A stretch of DNA of 64,000 bases from Olsenella timonensis (lineage in GTDB: Bacteria; Actinomycetota; Coriobacteriia; Coriobacteriales; Atopobiaceae). Location: the NCBI RefSeq assembly GCF_900119915.1, contig NZ_LT635455.1, positions 1,240,001 through 1,304,000 on the forward strand, in the 5' to 3' direction. Both the position numbers and the translations under genes were made by a program. The stretch's first letter is position 1; every line of letters begins with the position of its first letter. Below are positions 43,171 through 52,540 of the stretch, in pieces. Below the pieces are notes generated by a model. That model was given only the letters and a program-made list of their open reading frames with translations, searched no databases and had not been told where the DNA came from.

Positions 43171-46116
43171 ATGGCCGGACACTTCACGGGCGAGAAGGAC
43201 CGCGCGTCCCGCCCCGCCGCGCTGCGGCGCGGCAACGTCTTCACCCGCTTCACGCTCCGCTCCCTCGCCGCAAACCGCGTTCGCACGGTCGTCTCCGCCG
43301 TCGGCGTCGCGCTCTCGGTCGCCCTCATCACGGCCGTGCTCACGAGCGTCGTCTCGCTCACGAACATGCTCGTCGAGCGCACCGCGGCGGACGAGGGCTG
43401 GTGGTATGCCGAGGCCGCCGGAATCACGTCGGACGACCTCGCGCGGCTCCGCGAGGAGCCCGGCGTCACCGACTGGACCGGCATCGCCGACCTCGGGACC
43501 GTCTCCCTCGGGAGCGAGAACAGCAGCCTCTTCGGAAAGTACCTCTACGCCAAGACCTGGCCCGCCGAGCAGGACGCCGACGAGCCCCTCGTGCGGGACC
43601 CCGAGCTCGTCGCCGGACGCGCGCCCGAGGCGCCCGGCGAGATCGTGCTCCCCCATTACCTCCAGAACGTCGAGCTCGCGCCCTGCGGGCTCACCGTCGA
43701 CGGCGGCGGGAACGTCAGGCTGGGCAGCCGGGTCACGCTCGACCTCGGGACGCGAACAGTCACGCACCTTGCCGACGGCGTGACCTTCACCGCGACGAGC
43801 CTGCGCGGCGACTACGTCGACGAGACGTCGCAGAGCGAGTCCTTCAGCGCCGACCTCGGCCAGCTGAGCGGCACCGTCGTCGGCTTCTATCGCAGCTACG
43901 GCTACTCCTCCTCGCTCGCGATGACGGGCAACTCCGCCTACGTGTACGACGACGGGTCGGCCCTCGAGCGGGTCATGGCCGACGACTCCGACGCCACCTG
44001 GGCCTCCGTCCTCTTCCGCACCGAGAACCCCGCCGACGCGGAGCGCCTCGCCGACGACATCGTCAACGTCTGGTCGCGCGACATCGACGGGGGCTCCACG
44101 GTCCACTCCTCCCTCATCCGGTGGATGGGCGTGACGCCCGACACCGCGATCTGGAACACCCTCTACCAGATAGCCGCCATCCTCGCCGCCGTCGTCGTCA
44201 TCGCGGGCGTGTCGCTCGTGTACAACAGCTTCGCCATCTCCGTCGCCGAGCGGACCCGGCAGTTCGGGCTGCTCTCGTCGCTCGGCGCCAGCCGCCGGCA
44301 GCTCCGCCGCACCGTGCTCACCGAGGCGCTCGCGATCGGCGCGGTCGGCATCCCCGCCGGCGCCCTGCTCGGGATCGCCGGGTGCTACGTGGTCTTCGGC
44401 ATCCTGGGCGAGGGCATCTCCGCGCTCGTCGGGAGCGGCGTCGGGGGCACGGCGGCAGTGGTCGTGAGCCCCGTCGCGCTCGCCGTCTCCGTCGCCCTCG
44501 GGCTCGTCACGCTGCTCGCGAGCGCCTGGGTCCCGGCCCTGCGCGCGAGCCGCGTCTCCGCCGTCGACGCCATCCGCCAGACGCAGGACGTACGACTCAG
44601 CCGCCCCGCCCGACGCGCGCGGCGTCGCGCGGGGGGCCACGGCGGCGACGTCCGCCCGTCCCTCGGCGTCGCGGGTCGCCTCCTCGGCGTCCCCGGGTTC
44701 ATCGCCCACAGAAACCTCGCCCGCAGCTCGTCCAAGGGGCGCGTGACCGTCGCGGCGCTCGCCGTCTCCGTCGCCCTGCTCATCACCTCCGGGTCGATCT
44801 CCGACGTCATGCGCTACGCGAGCAGCACGGCCGTTGACACGATGGAGGGTCAGGACCTCCTGCTCTACATCGACGCCACCGGCGCCGAGGCCGACCAGAC
44901 CCTCGCGCTCGCGGACGGCAAGGTGGACGGCCCCGGCATGCAGAGGGCGCTCGCCCGCTTCTACGAGGACGCGCGCGACGTCGAGGGCGCGCGGTCAAAC
45001 GGCTACACCACGTCCTACGTTGCCGACGCGCTCGTCTCCCCGGGCATGCTCGGCGAAGACGCGGCGAGCCTCGACTCCGCCATGACGCCCCTCGCGGACG
45101 GCTCCTGGTACGGAAGCGTCTACGTGGACTTCGTCGACAACGCGACCTGGGAGGCCTACGTCAGCGGGCTGGGCCTCGCGCGCAGCGAGTTCTGCGACCC
45201 CGCGCACCCGCGCGCCATAGCCGCGAACTCCTACGACATCAACAACGGAATGACCTACGCGAACTACCGTCCCTTCACCGGCACGGGCACAATCGAGTCG
45301 CTCGAGTTCGCCGACCTCGACGGCCACTTCGTCTCCAGCATCGAGGACGACCCGTCCGGCGGCCTGCGAGCGCTCTACTACGACGACAAGGGCGACGAGC
45401 AGTACCTCCCCTACGACGAGGCCGTCGCGAGCGAGCAGAACATAGAGATCGGCGCGCTCGCGGACTACCCGCCCGACTGCGTCACCTCCTCGGGCACGCT
45501 CCAGCTCATCCTACCCGCCTCGGCGATCGACCTGGCGACGAACGCCGGGTACCTACGCGCCAGCATGTCCCTCGACACCGACGGCGACGCGGAGCGATCC
45601 AACCGGGCACAGGATGCACTCGAGAAAATCGCCGCGGATTACCCCGAGCTCGACGTCACCTACACCAACGTCGCCGACGCCAAGCTCCAGGCGCGCCTCA
45701 TGGCCACGACGGTCAACACGTTCATCTTCCTCTTCGCCGTCATCACCGGCCTCATCGCGGTGGCCAACGTCTTCAACACGCTCGCCAACGCCCTGATCCT
45801 GCGCCGCCGCGAGTTCGCCGTGCTCCGCTCGATCGGCATGGGCGGCCGGGCGTTCCGCCGCATGATCGCCTGCGAGTGCGCGAGCTACGCCCTGCGCGGC
45901 TTCCTGATCGGCCTCGCTCTCGCCACGCTCGCCTCCTACGGGCTCTACCAGGCCATGGCGCTCTCGTACTCTACCTACGAGTTCTCGCTGCCGTGGCTCC
46001 AGGTCGGCGTGTCGGTCGCCGTGGTCCTTGTCGTCATCCTGGTGAGCGTCGTCTACGCGCTGCGCCGGGCCGGCTCGTCCAACCTCGTCGAGGCCCTGCG
46101 CGCCGACGCGCTGTGA
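43171..46116 (+). CDS. Large FtsX-type ABC permease (BceB/MacB-like)
   Basis: A 981-residue membrane protein. One N-terminal helix (about 38-62) is followed by a large extracytoplasmic domain (~65-330), then three helices with the coupling segment FGLLSSLGASRRQLRR. A second unit follows: a helix near 525, another large exterior domain (~545-840), and three more helices with FAVLRSIGMGGRAFRR. It is a tandem FtsX layout, larger than BceB (~650). With the ATPase it likely expels or releases a cell-envelope-active compound sensed by the upstream kinase. The ATG at 43171 is chosen from the gene junction. Confidence 0.88.
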   Translation: MAGHFTGEKDRASRPAALRRGNVFTRFTLRSLAANRVRTVVSAVGVALSVALITAVLTSVVSLTNMLVERTAADEGWWYAEAAGITSDDLARLREEPGVTDWTGIADLGTVSLGSENSSLFGKYLYAKTWPAEQDADEPLVRDPELVAGRAPEAPGEIVLPHYLQNVELAPCGLTVDGGGNVRLGSRVTLDLGTRTVTHLADGVTFTATSLRGDYVDETSQSESFSADLGQLSGTVVGFYRSYGYSSSLAMTGNSAYVYDDGSALERVMADDSDATWASVLFRTENPADAERLADDIVNVWSRDIDGGSTVHSSLIRWMGVTPDTAIWNTLYQIAAILAAVVVIAGVSLVYNSFAISVAERTRQFGLLSSLGASRRQLRRTVLTEALAIGAVGIPAGALLGIAGCYVVFGILGEGISALVGSGVGGTAAVVVSPVALAVSVALGLVTLLASAWVPALRASRVSAVDAIRQTQDVRLSRPARRARRRAGGHGGDVRPSLGVAGRLLGVPGFIAHRNLARSSSKGRVTVAALAVSVALLITSGSISDVMRYASSTAVDTMEGQDLLLYIDATGAEADQTLALADGKVDGPGMQRALARFYEDARDVEGARSNGYTTSYVADALVSPGMLGEDAASLDSAMTPLADGSWYGSVYVDFVDNATWEAYVSGLGLARSEFCDPAHPRAIAANSYDINNGMTYANYRPFTGTGTIESLEFADLDGHFVSSIEDDPSGGLRALYYDDKGDEQYLPYDEAVASEQNIEIGALADYPPDCVTSSGTLQLILPASAIDLATNAGYLRASMSLDTDGDAERSNRAQDALEKIAADYPELDVTYTNVADAKLQARLMATTVNTFIFLFAVITGLIAVANVFNTLANALILRRREFAVLRSIGMGGRAFRRMIACECASYALRGFLIGLALATLASYGLYQAMALSYSTYEFSLPWLQVGVSVAVVLVVILVSVVYALRRAGSSNLVEALRADAL

Positions 46117-46124
46117 CGCAGGGC

Positions 46125-46158
46125 GGCCCCGGCCCGCGGCGACTCGCGGGCCGGGGCC
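46125..46158 (+). terminator. Terminator hairpin after the large permease
   Basis: A perfect 14-bp GC stem with a 6-base loop, followed by CTTCTCGT, begins 9 bases past the stop. It is the likely end of the BceRSAB-like transcript. Confidence 0.65.
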
Positions 46159-46182
46159 CTTCTCGTCCCGCCGTGCGACCCG

Positions 46183-46297
46183 ATGCGCGACTTCCAACAA
46201 AACCGGGGCAGGAAACGTTGGAAGTCGCGTACTGTCAATCGGCGATATGCGATTCCCAACAAAACCGGTGGCGGAAACGTTGGAAGCCGCGTATTAC
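46183..46297. repeat. Paired-palindrome repeat, locus A
   Basis: Two successive ~50-bp imperfect palindromes. The first reads GCGCGACTTCCAAC, 18 bases, then GTTGGAAGTCGCGTA. The second is a diverged version (GCGATTCCCAAC ... GTTGGAAGCCGCGTA) starting about 62 bp later. The same double unit occurs at 52370 and 55383. It lies between convergent genes, and both strands would form two hairpins. Confidence 0.8.
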
Positions 46298-46312
46298 GTG
46301 CAGACGAGAAAA

Positions 46313-46345
46313 GCGCGGGCCCAGGAACCTGCCCTGGACCCGCGC
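46313..46345 (-). terminator. Hairpin after the SPFH gene
   Basis: GCGCGGGcCCAGG pairs with CCTGGaCCCGCGC (12 of 13 pairs) around a 7-base loop, 22 bases past the SPFH stop. It is probably a terminator shared between the convergent genes. Confidence 0.55.
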
Positions 46346-46367
46346 GGCCGGACCCGTTCTTGGCGCG

Positions 46368-47324
46368 CTACTGCTGCGGCTGGGCAGGCGGCACGGTCGC
46401 GTCGCGACCCGCCGCCTGGGCCGCCACCATCTGCTCGAACATGCCGGCGGTCTGCGTGAAGTCGCTCGGGAGCACCACGGTGGACGCCTTGCCCGCCTTG
46501 GCGAACTCGCCCATCATCTCGGTCCACTGCGTGAACATGAAGAGCTGGTTGGCCTCGGCCGCCGAGACGCCCGTCTCCTGGATCGTGGCGAGCGAGTCGG
46601 AGATGCCGGCGGCGATGGCCTTGCGCTGGTTGGCGATGCCCTCGCCGGACTTCTCCATGGCCTCGGCCTCGGCCTGCGCCTCGGTCACGCGGCGGATGCG
46701 GTCCGCCTCGGCGAGGTCCTGGGCGGCCGCCTTGGTGCGCTGGGCGGCGTTGATCTGGTTCATCGAGTCCTCGACCTCGGCCGGCAGCGCGATCTTGGTG
46801 ATGAGCGTCGACACGAGCGTGAAGCCGTAGGCGGCCATCTGCTCGGACACGGTGGCGTTGACGTCCTTGGCGATGTCGTCCTTCTTGGCGAAGACCTCAT
46901 CGAGCGTGTAGACCGGGATCGAGGAGCGCAGGGCGTCGGTGATGAAGTCTCGCATCTGCGCCACGGGCTGCTGGAGCATGTAGTAGCTCTTGTAGACGCC
47001 GGACTGCTGCGGGCGGTCGCCGGTCTCGTAGCTGACGTGGTACTGCGCGGAGATCTCCAGGCCGATCGTGACGTTGTCCTGGGTCTTGACGTCGATGTTG
47101 AAGCCGTTCTTCATCGTGCGCAGGCTCACGGTGGCCGCCTTGCGGTCCACGAACGGGATCTTGGCGTGGAAGCCCGCACCCACGATGCGGTGGAACTTGC
47201 CGAGGCGCTCGATGATGACGGCGTGCTGCTGCTTGACCACGTAGAAGAGGTTCCCCGTGACGATGCCCACGACCAGGAACACGATCACCAGCACGACGAG
47301 GACACCCATGAAGCTTCCAAACAT
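46368..47324 (-). CDS. SPFH/Band 7 family membrane protein
   Basis: A 318-residue stomatin-like protein. One N-terminal membrane helix (about 4-28) is followed by the Band 7 domain (VVKQQHAVIIERLGKFHRIVGAG start, VSLRTM and the QAPVAQMRDFITDALRS segment), then a long alanine/glutamate-rich coiled coil (~190-240) and a glutamine/proline end. Members form membrane oligomers organising microdomains or proteases. No NfeD partner is adjacent. It is divergent from the following hypothetical gene. Confidence 0.9.
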   Translation of the reverse strand: MFGSFMGVLVVLVIVFLVVGIVTGNLFYVVKQQHAVIIERLGKFHRIVGAGFHAKIPFVDRKAATVSLRTMKNGFNIDVKTQDNVTIGLEISAQYHVSYETGDRPQQSGVYKSYYMLQQPVAQMRDFITDALRSSIPVYTLDEVFAKKDDIAKDVNATVSEQMAAYGFTLVSTLITKIALPAEVEDSMNQINAAQRTKAAAQDLAEADRIRRVTEAQAEAEAMEKSGEGIANQRKAIAAGISDSLATIQETGVSAAEANQLFMFTQWTEMMGEFAKAGKASTVVLPSDFTQTAGMFEQMVAAQAAGRDATVPPAQPQQ

Positions 47325-47420
47325 ATGCGCTCCCTAGAACGGCTTACGTTCCCCTAGCATACCCGTTGGGCGCCCGCGCAATATACTGAGAAGGACAAAA
47401 GGACGTAAGGAGGGGGTCAG

Positions 47421-48476
47421 ATGCCTCGGTTCAGGTTCACGCGCGCGGACGACAGCCAGGTCGACCCCTTCAACGCCGGCGACCCCGTCATGCCCGGCGA
47501 CGAGCCGTGGGCCGACGACGAGCCGGACCCAGACGAGGACGCCTTCGAGGCCGAGAACTACGAGCCCCACGGCGAGGAGGGCGGCACGCCGCACAAGGCG
47601 GGCGACGACTACCGCGCGCCCACGAAGCGAGGCCGCGCCTACGACGCGCCCTCCATCGACGAGGAGGCCGCGCCCAAGGGCGGCCGTCCGCTCGGCCCCG
47701 AGTGGCAGCGCGCCGCTGACGAGGCGCGCGGAGGGGCACGGCGAAGGGGCAGGGAGCGCTCCGGCTGCATCGTTGCCCTCGTGGTGGCGCTTATCCTCTT
47801 CAGCTCGCTCGGCGGCCTGGTCACGAGCTGCGTCTCCACCGTGGGCGAGGGCATCTCGACGGGAATCGGCTCCGTGCTCGACGGCGACGGCGTCAGCTTC
47901 GACGACTACGTCTCGGACGACGAGGAGACGGACTGGCACGACACCGCCGACAAGAGCGACCTCGCGGCCGGGAGGGAGGTCGAGCGGCGGATCGATGCGC
48001 TTCTCGCCGACCCGTCCTCGGGCGAGCTGCACGAGCGCGTCGCCTCCTGCCTCGACGGAGAGCTGGCGGAGCGGGAGGGCTACACGGCCGCCCAGCTCGG
48101 CATCGACGCGGACGCCTGGGCCACGTGGGTGCTCTCCGGCGTCTCCTGGGAGCTCAGCAGCGTCTACACCTACGACGACGGCACGGGGTCGGCCTATTTC
48201 GACATGACCTCCCCCGACGTCAGCGCCGTCATCGGCGAGAGCGGCATCTCCTCCTACCTCATCGACCACGACCTCAGCATCTGGTCCGGGCAAGGGACGA
48301 CGCAGCTGACGGACGCGCAGCGGGCCGAGGTGCGCGCGCTCTGGGAGGCGGCGATGGAGCAGTCGGAGGAGACGAGCGACTCCTTCCTCGGCGTCGAGCT
48401 CATACGCGTGGACGGCGTCTGGACGGTCGACGAGGCGACCCTGTGGGACGCGCTCGACAGCGGCCTCGGCCTCTAG
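47421..48476 (+). CDS. Hypothetical single-pass membrane protein with acidic N-terminus
   Basis: A 351-residue protein of unknown family. The first ~110 residues are acidic and disordered with a basic end (RRRGRERS). A single hydrophobic helix (about 114-137) contains two cysteines, and the rest (~140-351) is a soluble extracellular-type domain rich in D, E, S and Y (TWVLSGVSWELSSVYTYDDGTGSAYF). N-in/C-out topology fits the basic stretch before the helix. The start follows AAGGAGGGGGTCAG. It may take part in envelope functions with its neighbours; no function can be assigned. Confidence 0.7.
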   Translation: MPRFRFTRADDSQVDPFNAGDPVMPGDEPWADDEPDPDEDAFEAENYEPHGEEGGTPHKAGDDYRAPTKRGRAYDAPSIDEEAAPKGGRPLGPEWQRAADEARGGARRRGRERSGCIVALVVALILFSSLGGLVTSCVSTVGEGISTGIGSVLDGDGVSFDDYVSDDEETDWHDTADKSDLAAGREVERRIDALLADPSSGELHERVASCLDGELAEREGYTAAQLGIDADAWATWVLSGVSWELSSVYTYDDGTGSAYFDMTSPDVSAVIGESGISSYLIDHDLSIWSGQGTTQLTDAQRAEVRALWEAAMEQSEETSDSFLGVELIRVDGVWTVDEATLWDALDSGLGL

Positions 48477-48486
48477 CGAGGGCGGC

Positions 48487-49695
48487 TCAGCCGCTCACGA
48501 GCGAGACGAAGCCCGCGAGCTCGTACTCGGCCGAGATGCGCACGCGCGGCAGCGCCGTCACGTCGTCGCCGACGTGGGCCCAGGAGTTCTGCGTGGTGAA
48601 CGCGCAGAGGATCCCCGCCTCGCGCACGGCCTGCTGGCCGTCCGCCGTCACGTCGCCGAAGGGGTAGGCGAAGGCCTCCGTCGCCCCCACGACCTGCTGG
48701 GCGTGCTCCAGGTCCTCGACGATCTCGTCCTTGGTGAGCGCGCTGATCAGCCCGCCGTGGCCAACCGTGCCCCCCGCCTGGTGCAGCCCGAAGGAGTGGG
48801 ACTGGAACGACACGTAGGGGCTGCGGTAGTCGACCACCTTCTGCGCGGCGTTTTCGTCCGAGCAGATCACGAACGAGGTGGCGGGCACCTGGTACTTCTC
48901 GAGGATGGGAATGCCCACGTCGAGGAACCCCTGCTCGGCGTCGTCGAAGGTGAGCACGACGCTCTTGGCCGGCAGGCTGTGCGTGCCCTGGAGAAACGCC
49001 TGCAGCTCGGGGTAGGACGGGAAGTAGAAGTCGTTCTCCACGAGATAGGCGAGCTGCTCCTCGAGCTTGGTGTCGAGCAGGTAGTTGCCGTCGAGGCTCT
49101 CGGGCGGGTTGTCGGCGGAGTAGACGTAGTGATACATGAGGATCGGGACGCCGCCGTCCATGGTCGGCATCTCGTCCACCACATGCACGGTGCGCGTGGC
49201 CTCCGCCGTGTGGCCCGCGGAGTCCGAGACGCGGTAGGTGACCTCGTAGTCGCCCGCCTTCGAGGTGTCCACCTCGCCGCTCGCCTCGATCTTGTCGTTC
49301 AGGACGCCGTCGGTGGGCTCGGCGGCGTGAGCGCCGGCCTCGAGGTAGTCCTCGCCGACGAGGACGTAGGTGTCCTCGTCCCCGTTCACGCCGATCACGA
49401 TCTCACCGGGGCCGGAGGTCGCGGCGTCGCTGACGACGGGACGCCCGTCCGTCGCCGGCCGGGCACCGCCTCCGGACAGGGCGCCGACGAGCGAGGTGAC
49501 GCCCCATGCGATCGCGCCGATGACACATGCTGCGACCACCCCTGCCACGACCAGCGGGGCGACGGGGCGCCTGCGGCGACGGGCGGGCCGCCGCGTCGGC
49601 CGCGGCGCGCGGGCGGTGGAGCCTGCGCGGGCGGGCGCCGGCCTCGACGCGTGCGCGGGCCGCGTCCTCGGGTGGGGTCGTCGCTGGTCTCTCAT
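48487..49695 (-). CDS. Membrane-anchored polysaccharide deacetylase with Ig-like domain
   Basis: A 402-residue extracytoplasmic enzyme. A long basic R/P-rich cytoplasmic start (1-45) is followed by a membrane anchor (about 46-72), a DUF5011-like immunoglobulin fold (~90-175, ending TYRVSDSAGHTAEATRTV) and a NodB/CE4 domain (~185-402). LTFDDAEQG supplies the metal and catalytic Asp pair, and SHSFGLH the metal histidines. CE4 enzymes remove N-acetyl groups from peptidoglycan or other glycans. It converges with the hypothetical membrane protein and is divergent from the permease gene. Confidence 0.88.
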   Translation of the reverse strand: MRDQRRPHPRTRPAHASRPAPARAGSTARAPRPTRRPARRRRRPVAPLVVAGVVAACVIGAIAWGVTSLVGALSGGGARPATDGRPVVSDAATSGPGEIVIGVNGDEDTYVLVGEDYLEAGAHAAEPTDGVLNDKIEASGEVDTSKAGDYEVTYRVSDSAGHTAEATRTVHVVDEMPTMDGGVPILMYHYVYSADNPPESLDGNYLLDTKLEEQLAYLVENDFYFPSYPELQAFLQGTHSLPAKSVVLTFDDAEQGFLDVGIPILEKYQVPATSFVICSDENAAQKVVDYRSPYVSFQSHSFGLHQAGGTVGHGGLISALTKDEIVEDLEHAQQVVGATEAFAYPFGDVTADGQQAVREAGILCAFTTQNSWAHVGDDVTALPRVRISAEYELAGFVSLVSG

Positions 49696-49952
49696 GTCAG
49701 TCTCCCGTCTCTCACGCTCCCGGCGCGGGCCCGTCCGTCATGGGGCGATCGGTCCGCTCGCTACGATTATCCACCTCGGAGGCTCCCCGCCGGGGCTCGG
49801 CGCAAAAAAGCGCGCGACCGGGCGCGCTCGCCGCGCGGGGGCGTCGGAGCCCCGTCCGGGCCCCGAAGTTTCTGCGGGGACGTCCCGCGACACGCCGCGG
49901 CGTCGCCCCAAGGGCTACCATGTTCCGACCAGGCGACGAAGGGAGGCGGGTC

Positions 49953-51308
49953 ATGGGCACGGGAGACGAGGGGCGGCGCTACTCGCTGATGACGGCGGTC
50001 TGCCTCATCATGGGCATCTGCATCGGCTCGGGCATCTTCTTCAAGTCCGACAACGTCCTCGTGGCAACCGGCGGCAGCGTCGCCGCCGGCGTCGTGATGT
50101 TCTGCCTCGCCGCCACCTACATCGTCTTCGGCGGGCTGTGCCTCACGCTCTTCGCGGCGCGCACCGACCGAGCGGGCGGCCTCGTCGACTATGCCGAGCG
50201 CTTCGTCTCGCCGCGCTTCGCCCGGGTCATCGGCTGGCACTACGCCTTCGTCTACCTGCCGTCGATCTCCGCGGTCATCTTCTGGGTCGCGGGCGTCTAC
50301 GCGTGCATGGTGCTCGGCCTCCCGGGCACCCTCGCGCAGCAGATGGCGATCGGCCTCGCGCTCATGCTCCTCTGCTCTGCGACGAACGCCCTCGCGCCGC
50401 GCCTGTCGGGCTGGGCGCAGAACGCCCTCACGGCGGTCAAGGTCGCGCCGCTCGTCTCGGTGGGCCTGATCGGACTCGCCGCCGCTCTCTCCGGACGGGC
50501 CGGGGCCGCCCCCGTCGCCCCCGTCAGCCCGGGCGCGCCCGGCGGGCTCGCCTGGCTCGCCGCCGCGGCCCCGATCGCCTTCTCCTTCGACGGCTGGCCC
50601 GCCGCCACCTCGATCGCCCCGGAGCTGCGTCACGCCCAGCGTAACCTCCCCATCGCCCTCGTCGTGGCGCCGCTCGCCATCCTCGCGCTCTACCTCGCCT
50701 ACTTCGTCGGCCTCACGACGACGCTCGGCCCCGCCTCGGTCATGGCCGCGGGGGACGGCAGCCTCGCGCTGCTCTTCTCCCGGCTCTTCGGCGAGCGCGC
50801 CGCCGCCTGGCCCAACCTCATCGCGCTCCTCGCCGTGCTCGGGACCGGCAACGGCCTCACGCTCTCCCTGCAGCGCCTCCCGCTGGCGCTCGCGGAGCGC
50901 GGCGACCTGCCGGGCGCCGGGCGCCTCGCGCACGCGGGCGGCGGCAGGCGTGCGGCCCTCCTAAGCGCCGGCGTCGCCACGCTGTGCGCCCTCGCCTGGA
51001 GCGCCCTGCACGCGCTCGTGCAGGCGGGCGGTCTCATCCCCAACGGCGACGTCTCCGAGGTGAGCGTCTGCCTCACGATGCTGCTCATGCTCCCCTACTT
51101 CGTCGCCGCCTGGCGCATGCGCTCGGACGGTCGGGCGGGTGTGCTGCGCGGGCGCGTCGCGCCGGTGCTCGCGGTCGCGTGCTGCCTCGTGGTGGGGCTC
51201 TCCGGCCTGGCCGAGCCGGCGCGCCTCGCATTTGTCGCCCTCGAGCTTGCCGTCCTTCTCGCCGTTGCGCTACTCTGCCGACGGCGCAGGCTCGGGTGCG
51301 GTGAATGA
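49953..51308 (+). CDS. Amino acid permease (APC superfamily)
   Basis: A 451-residue polytopic protein with about twelve hydrophobic helices. MGICIGSGIFFKSDNVL at the first helix is the APC substrate-binding GSGIF motif. SFDGWPAATSIAPELRHAQRNLPIAL matches the helix 6-7 region of amino-acid antiporters and permeases. The ATG at 49953 follows AGGGAGGC and begins just before the first helix; upstream in-frame sequence is antisense to the deacetylase start. The transported amino acid is not clear. Confidence 0.88.
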   Translation: MGTGDEGRRYSLMTAVCLIMGICIGSGIFFKSDNVLVATGGSVAAGVVMFCLAATYIVFGGLCLTLFAARTDRAGGLVDYAERFVSPRFARVIGWHYAFVYLPSISAVIFWVAGVYACMVLGLPGTLAQQMAIGLALMLLCSATNALAPRLSGWAQNALTAVKVAPLVSVGLIGLAAALSGRAGAAPVAPVSPGAPGGLAWLAAAAPIAFSFDGWPAATSIAPELRHAQRNLPIALVVAPLAILALYLAYFVGLTTTLGPASVMAAGDGSLALLFSRLFGERAAAWPNLIALLAVLGTGNGLTLSLQRLPLALAERGDLPGAGRLAHAGGGRRAALLSAGVATLCALAWSALHALVQAGGLIPNGDVSEVSVCLTMLLMLPYFVAAWRMRSDGRAGVLRGRVAPVLAVACCLVVGLSGLAEPARLAFVALELAVLLAVALLCRRRRLGCGE

Positions 51309-51367
51309 GCCGCGCCCCGACGGGGAACAAGAGAGCGGCGGAACACTTTAGGAGCCCGGGAGGTCTC

Positions 51368-52348
51368 ATGCAGGACAACGTCGAGAGGGACGCGGCCGCC
51401 GAGCAGGGGGCCTCCGGGGCCATCCGGCACGGCATCTTCGAGGTGGGCCACGCGCCGAGCGAGCTCGTGCCCGCCGCGGACGGCCCGGCGCCGATCGAGG
51501 GGCGCCTGCGCAAGGCACCGCTGCGCGTGCCCGACAACTACGAGGAGTGCAGCGGCTTCACGCTCTTCGGGCGTCGCATCCGGACGCTGCTCTACTCCAC
51601 CGACGTCGCCGCGATCCGCAACTCCAACGCCGACGCCATCTTCGCCGTCTACCCGTTCACCGCCCAGCCGGCCATCACGCAGGCGCTGCTCACGGTGGCC
51701 GAGGCCCCGCTCTTCGTGGGCGTGGGCGGCGGCACCACCACCGGGCGGCGCGCCGCGGAGCTGGCTGCCGTCTCCGAGATGCAGGGCGCTGCGGGCGTGG
51801 TCCTCAACTCCCCCGCCACGCCGGAGATGGTCGCCCAGGTCGCCTCGACCGTGGACATCCCCGTCATCGCCACGATCACGCGCTTCGACAACGAGGCGGC
51901 CGAGAAGATCCAGTCGGGCGCGCGCGTCATCAACGTTGCCGCCGGGCGCCGGACGCCCGAGGTCATCGCCGAGCTGCGCGCCGCCTTCCCCGCGCTGCCG
52001 ATCATCGCCACCGGTGGCCGCGACGACGAGACCGCCGCGGCCACCATCGCCGCCGGTGCCAACGCACTGATCTGGGCGCCTCCGAGCGTCGTGGAGCTGC
52101 AGCGCGACATGATGGTCCGCTACCGCGAGAAGGCCGAGGCGGCCGCGGAGGCCGCCGGCGAGGAGCCGCCCGTCGCCACCGTCGTGCCCGACATCACCGA
52201 CATGCCGGTCGCCGACGTCCCCACCGGTGTCGTGGAGAGCGTCTCCCCCGAGGTCGAGAAGACCGAGCAGATCGGCGAGGAGGACTTCGTGAGCCCGTTC
52301 CGCGGCCGTCTGCCCATTCTGCCGCTCTTTGGCCGCAAGCGCGGCTAG
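51368..52348 (+). CDS. Putative TIM-barrel hydrolase-like protein
   Basis: A 326-residue protein. After ~50 variable residues it shows regular beta/alpha repeats (DAIFAVYPFTAQPAI, APLFVGVGGGTTTGRR, AGVVLNSPATPEMVAQV, IPVIATITRFDNEAAEKI, LPIIATGGRDDETAAATIAAGANAL). The last is a phosphate-binding strand-loop seen in IMPDH- or NanE-like TIM barrels. The extreme C-terminus is basic and may contact the membrane. The ATG at 51368 has GGGAGG 5 bases before it; an earlier ATG at 51305 overlapping the permease stop is an alternative. The function is unknown. Confidence 0.65.
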   Translation: MQDNVERDAAAEQGASGAIRHGIFEVGHAPSELVPAADGPAPIEGRLRKAPLRVPDNYEECSGFTLFGRRIRTLLYSTDVAAIRNSNADAIFAVYPFTAQPAITQALLTVAEAPLFVGVGGGTTTGRRAAELAAVSEMQGAAGVVLNSPATPEMVAQVASTVDIPVIATITRFDNEAAEKIQSGARVINVAAGRRTPEVIAELRAAFPALPIIATGGRDDETAAATIAAGANALIWAPPSVVELQRDMMVRYREKAEAAAEAAGEEPPVATVVPDITDMPVADVPTGVVESVSPEVEKTEQIGEEDFVSPFRGRLPILPLFGRKRG

Positions 52349-52369
52349 CACGTCCTTGTCGCCCGCGCG

Positions 52370-52484
52370 CAATACGCGTTTGCCAACGTTTTGCGGGGCA
52401 ATTCTGTTGGAAGTCGCGTATCGCCAACTGGGAGTACGCGACTTCCAACGTTTCGGGGGCCTATTTCGTCGTAAAACGCGTACT
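52370..52484. repeat. Paired-palindrome repeat, locus B
   Basis: The first unit runs from AATACGCG to GTTGGAAGTCGCGTAT (52371-52421), and the second from GTACGCGACTTCCAAC to ACGCGTACT (52434-52483), starting 63 bp apart. It lies between convergent genes. The half-site CGCGACTTCCAAC is shared with locus A. Confidence 0.8.
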
Positions 52485-52540
52485 GGCCTCCGGGACGAGA
52501 AGGACCTCGGCCCAGCGCGCCTATCGCCGCAGCAGCACGC

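Noticed and set aside
49527-49952. Extended N-terminus of the amino acid permease
   Set aside because: It is antisense to the deacetylase signal region. The helix-rich protein starts at 49953 behind AGGGAGGC.
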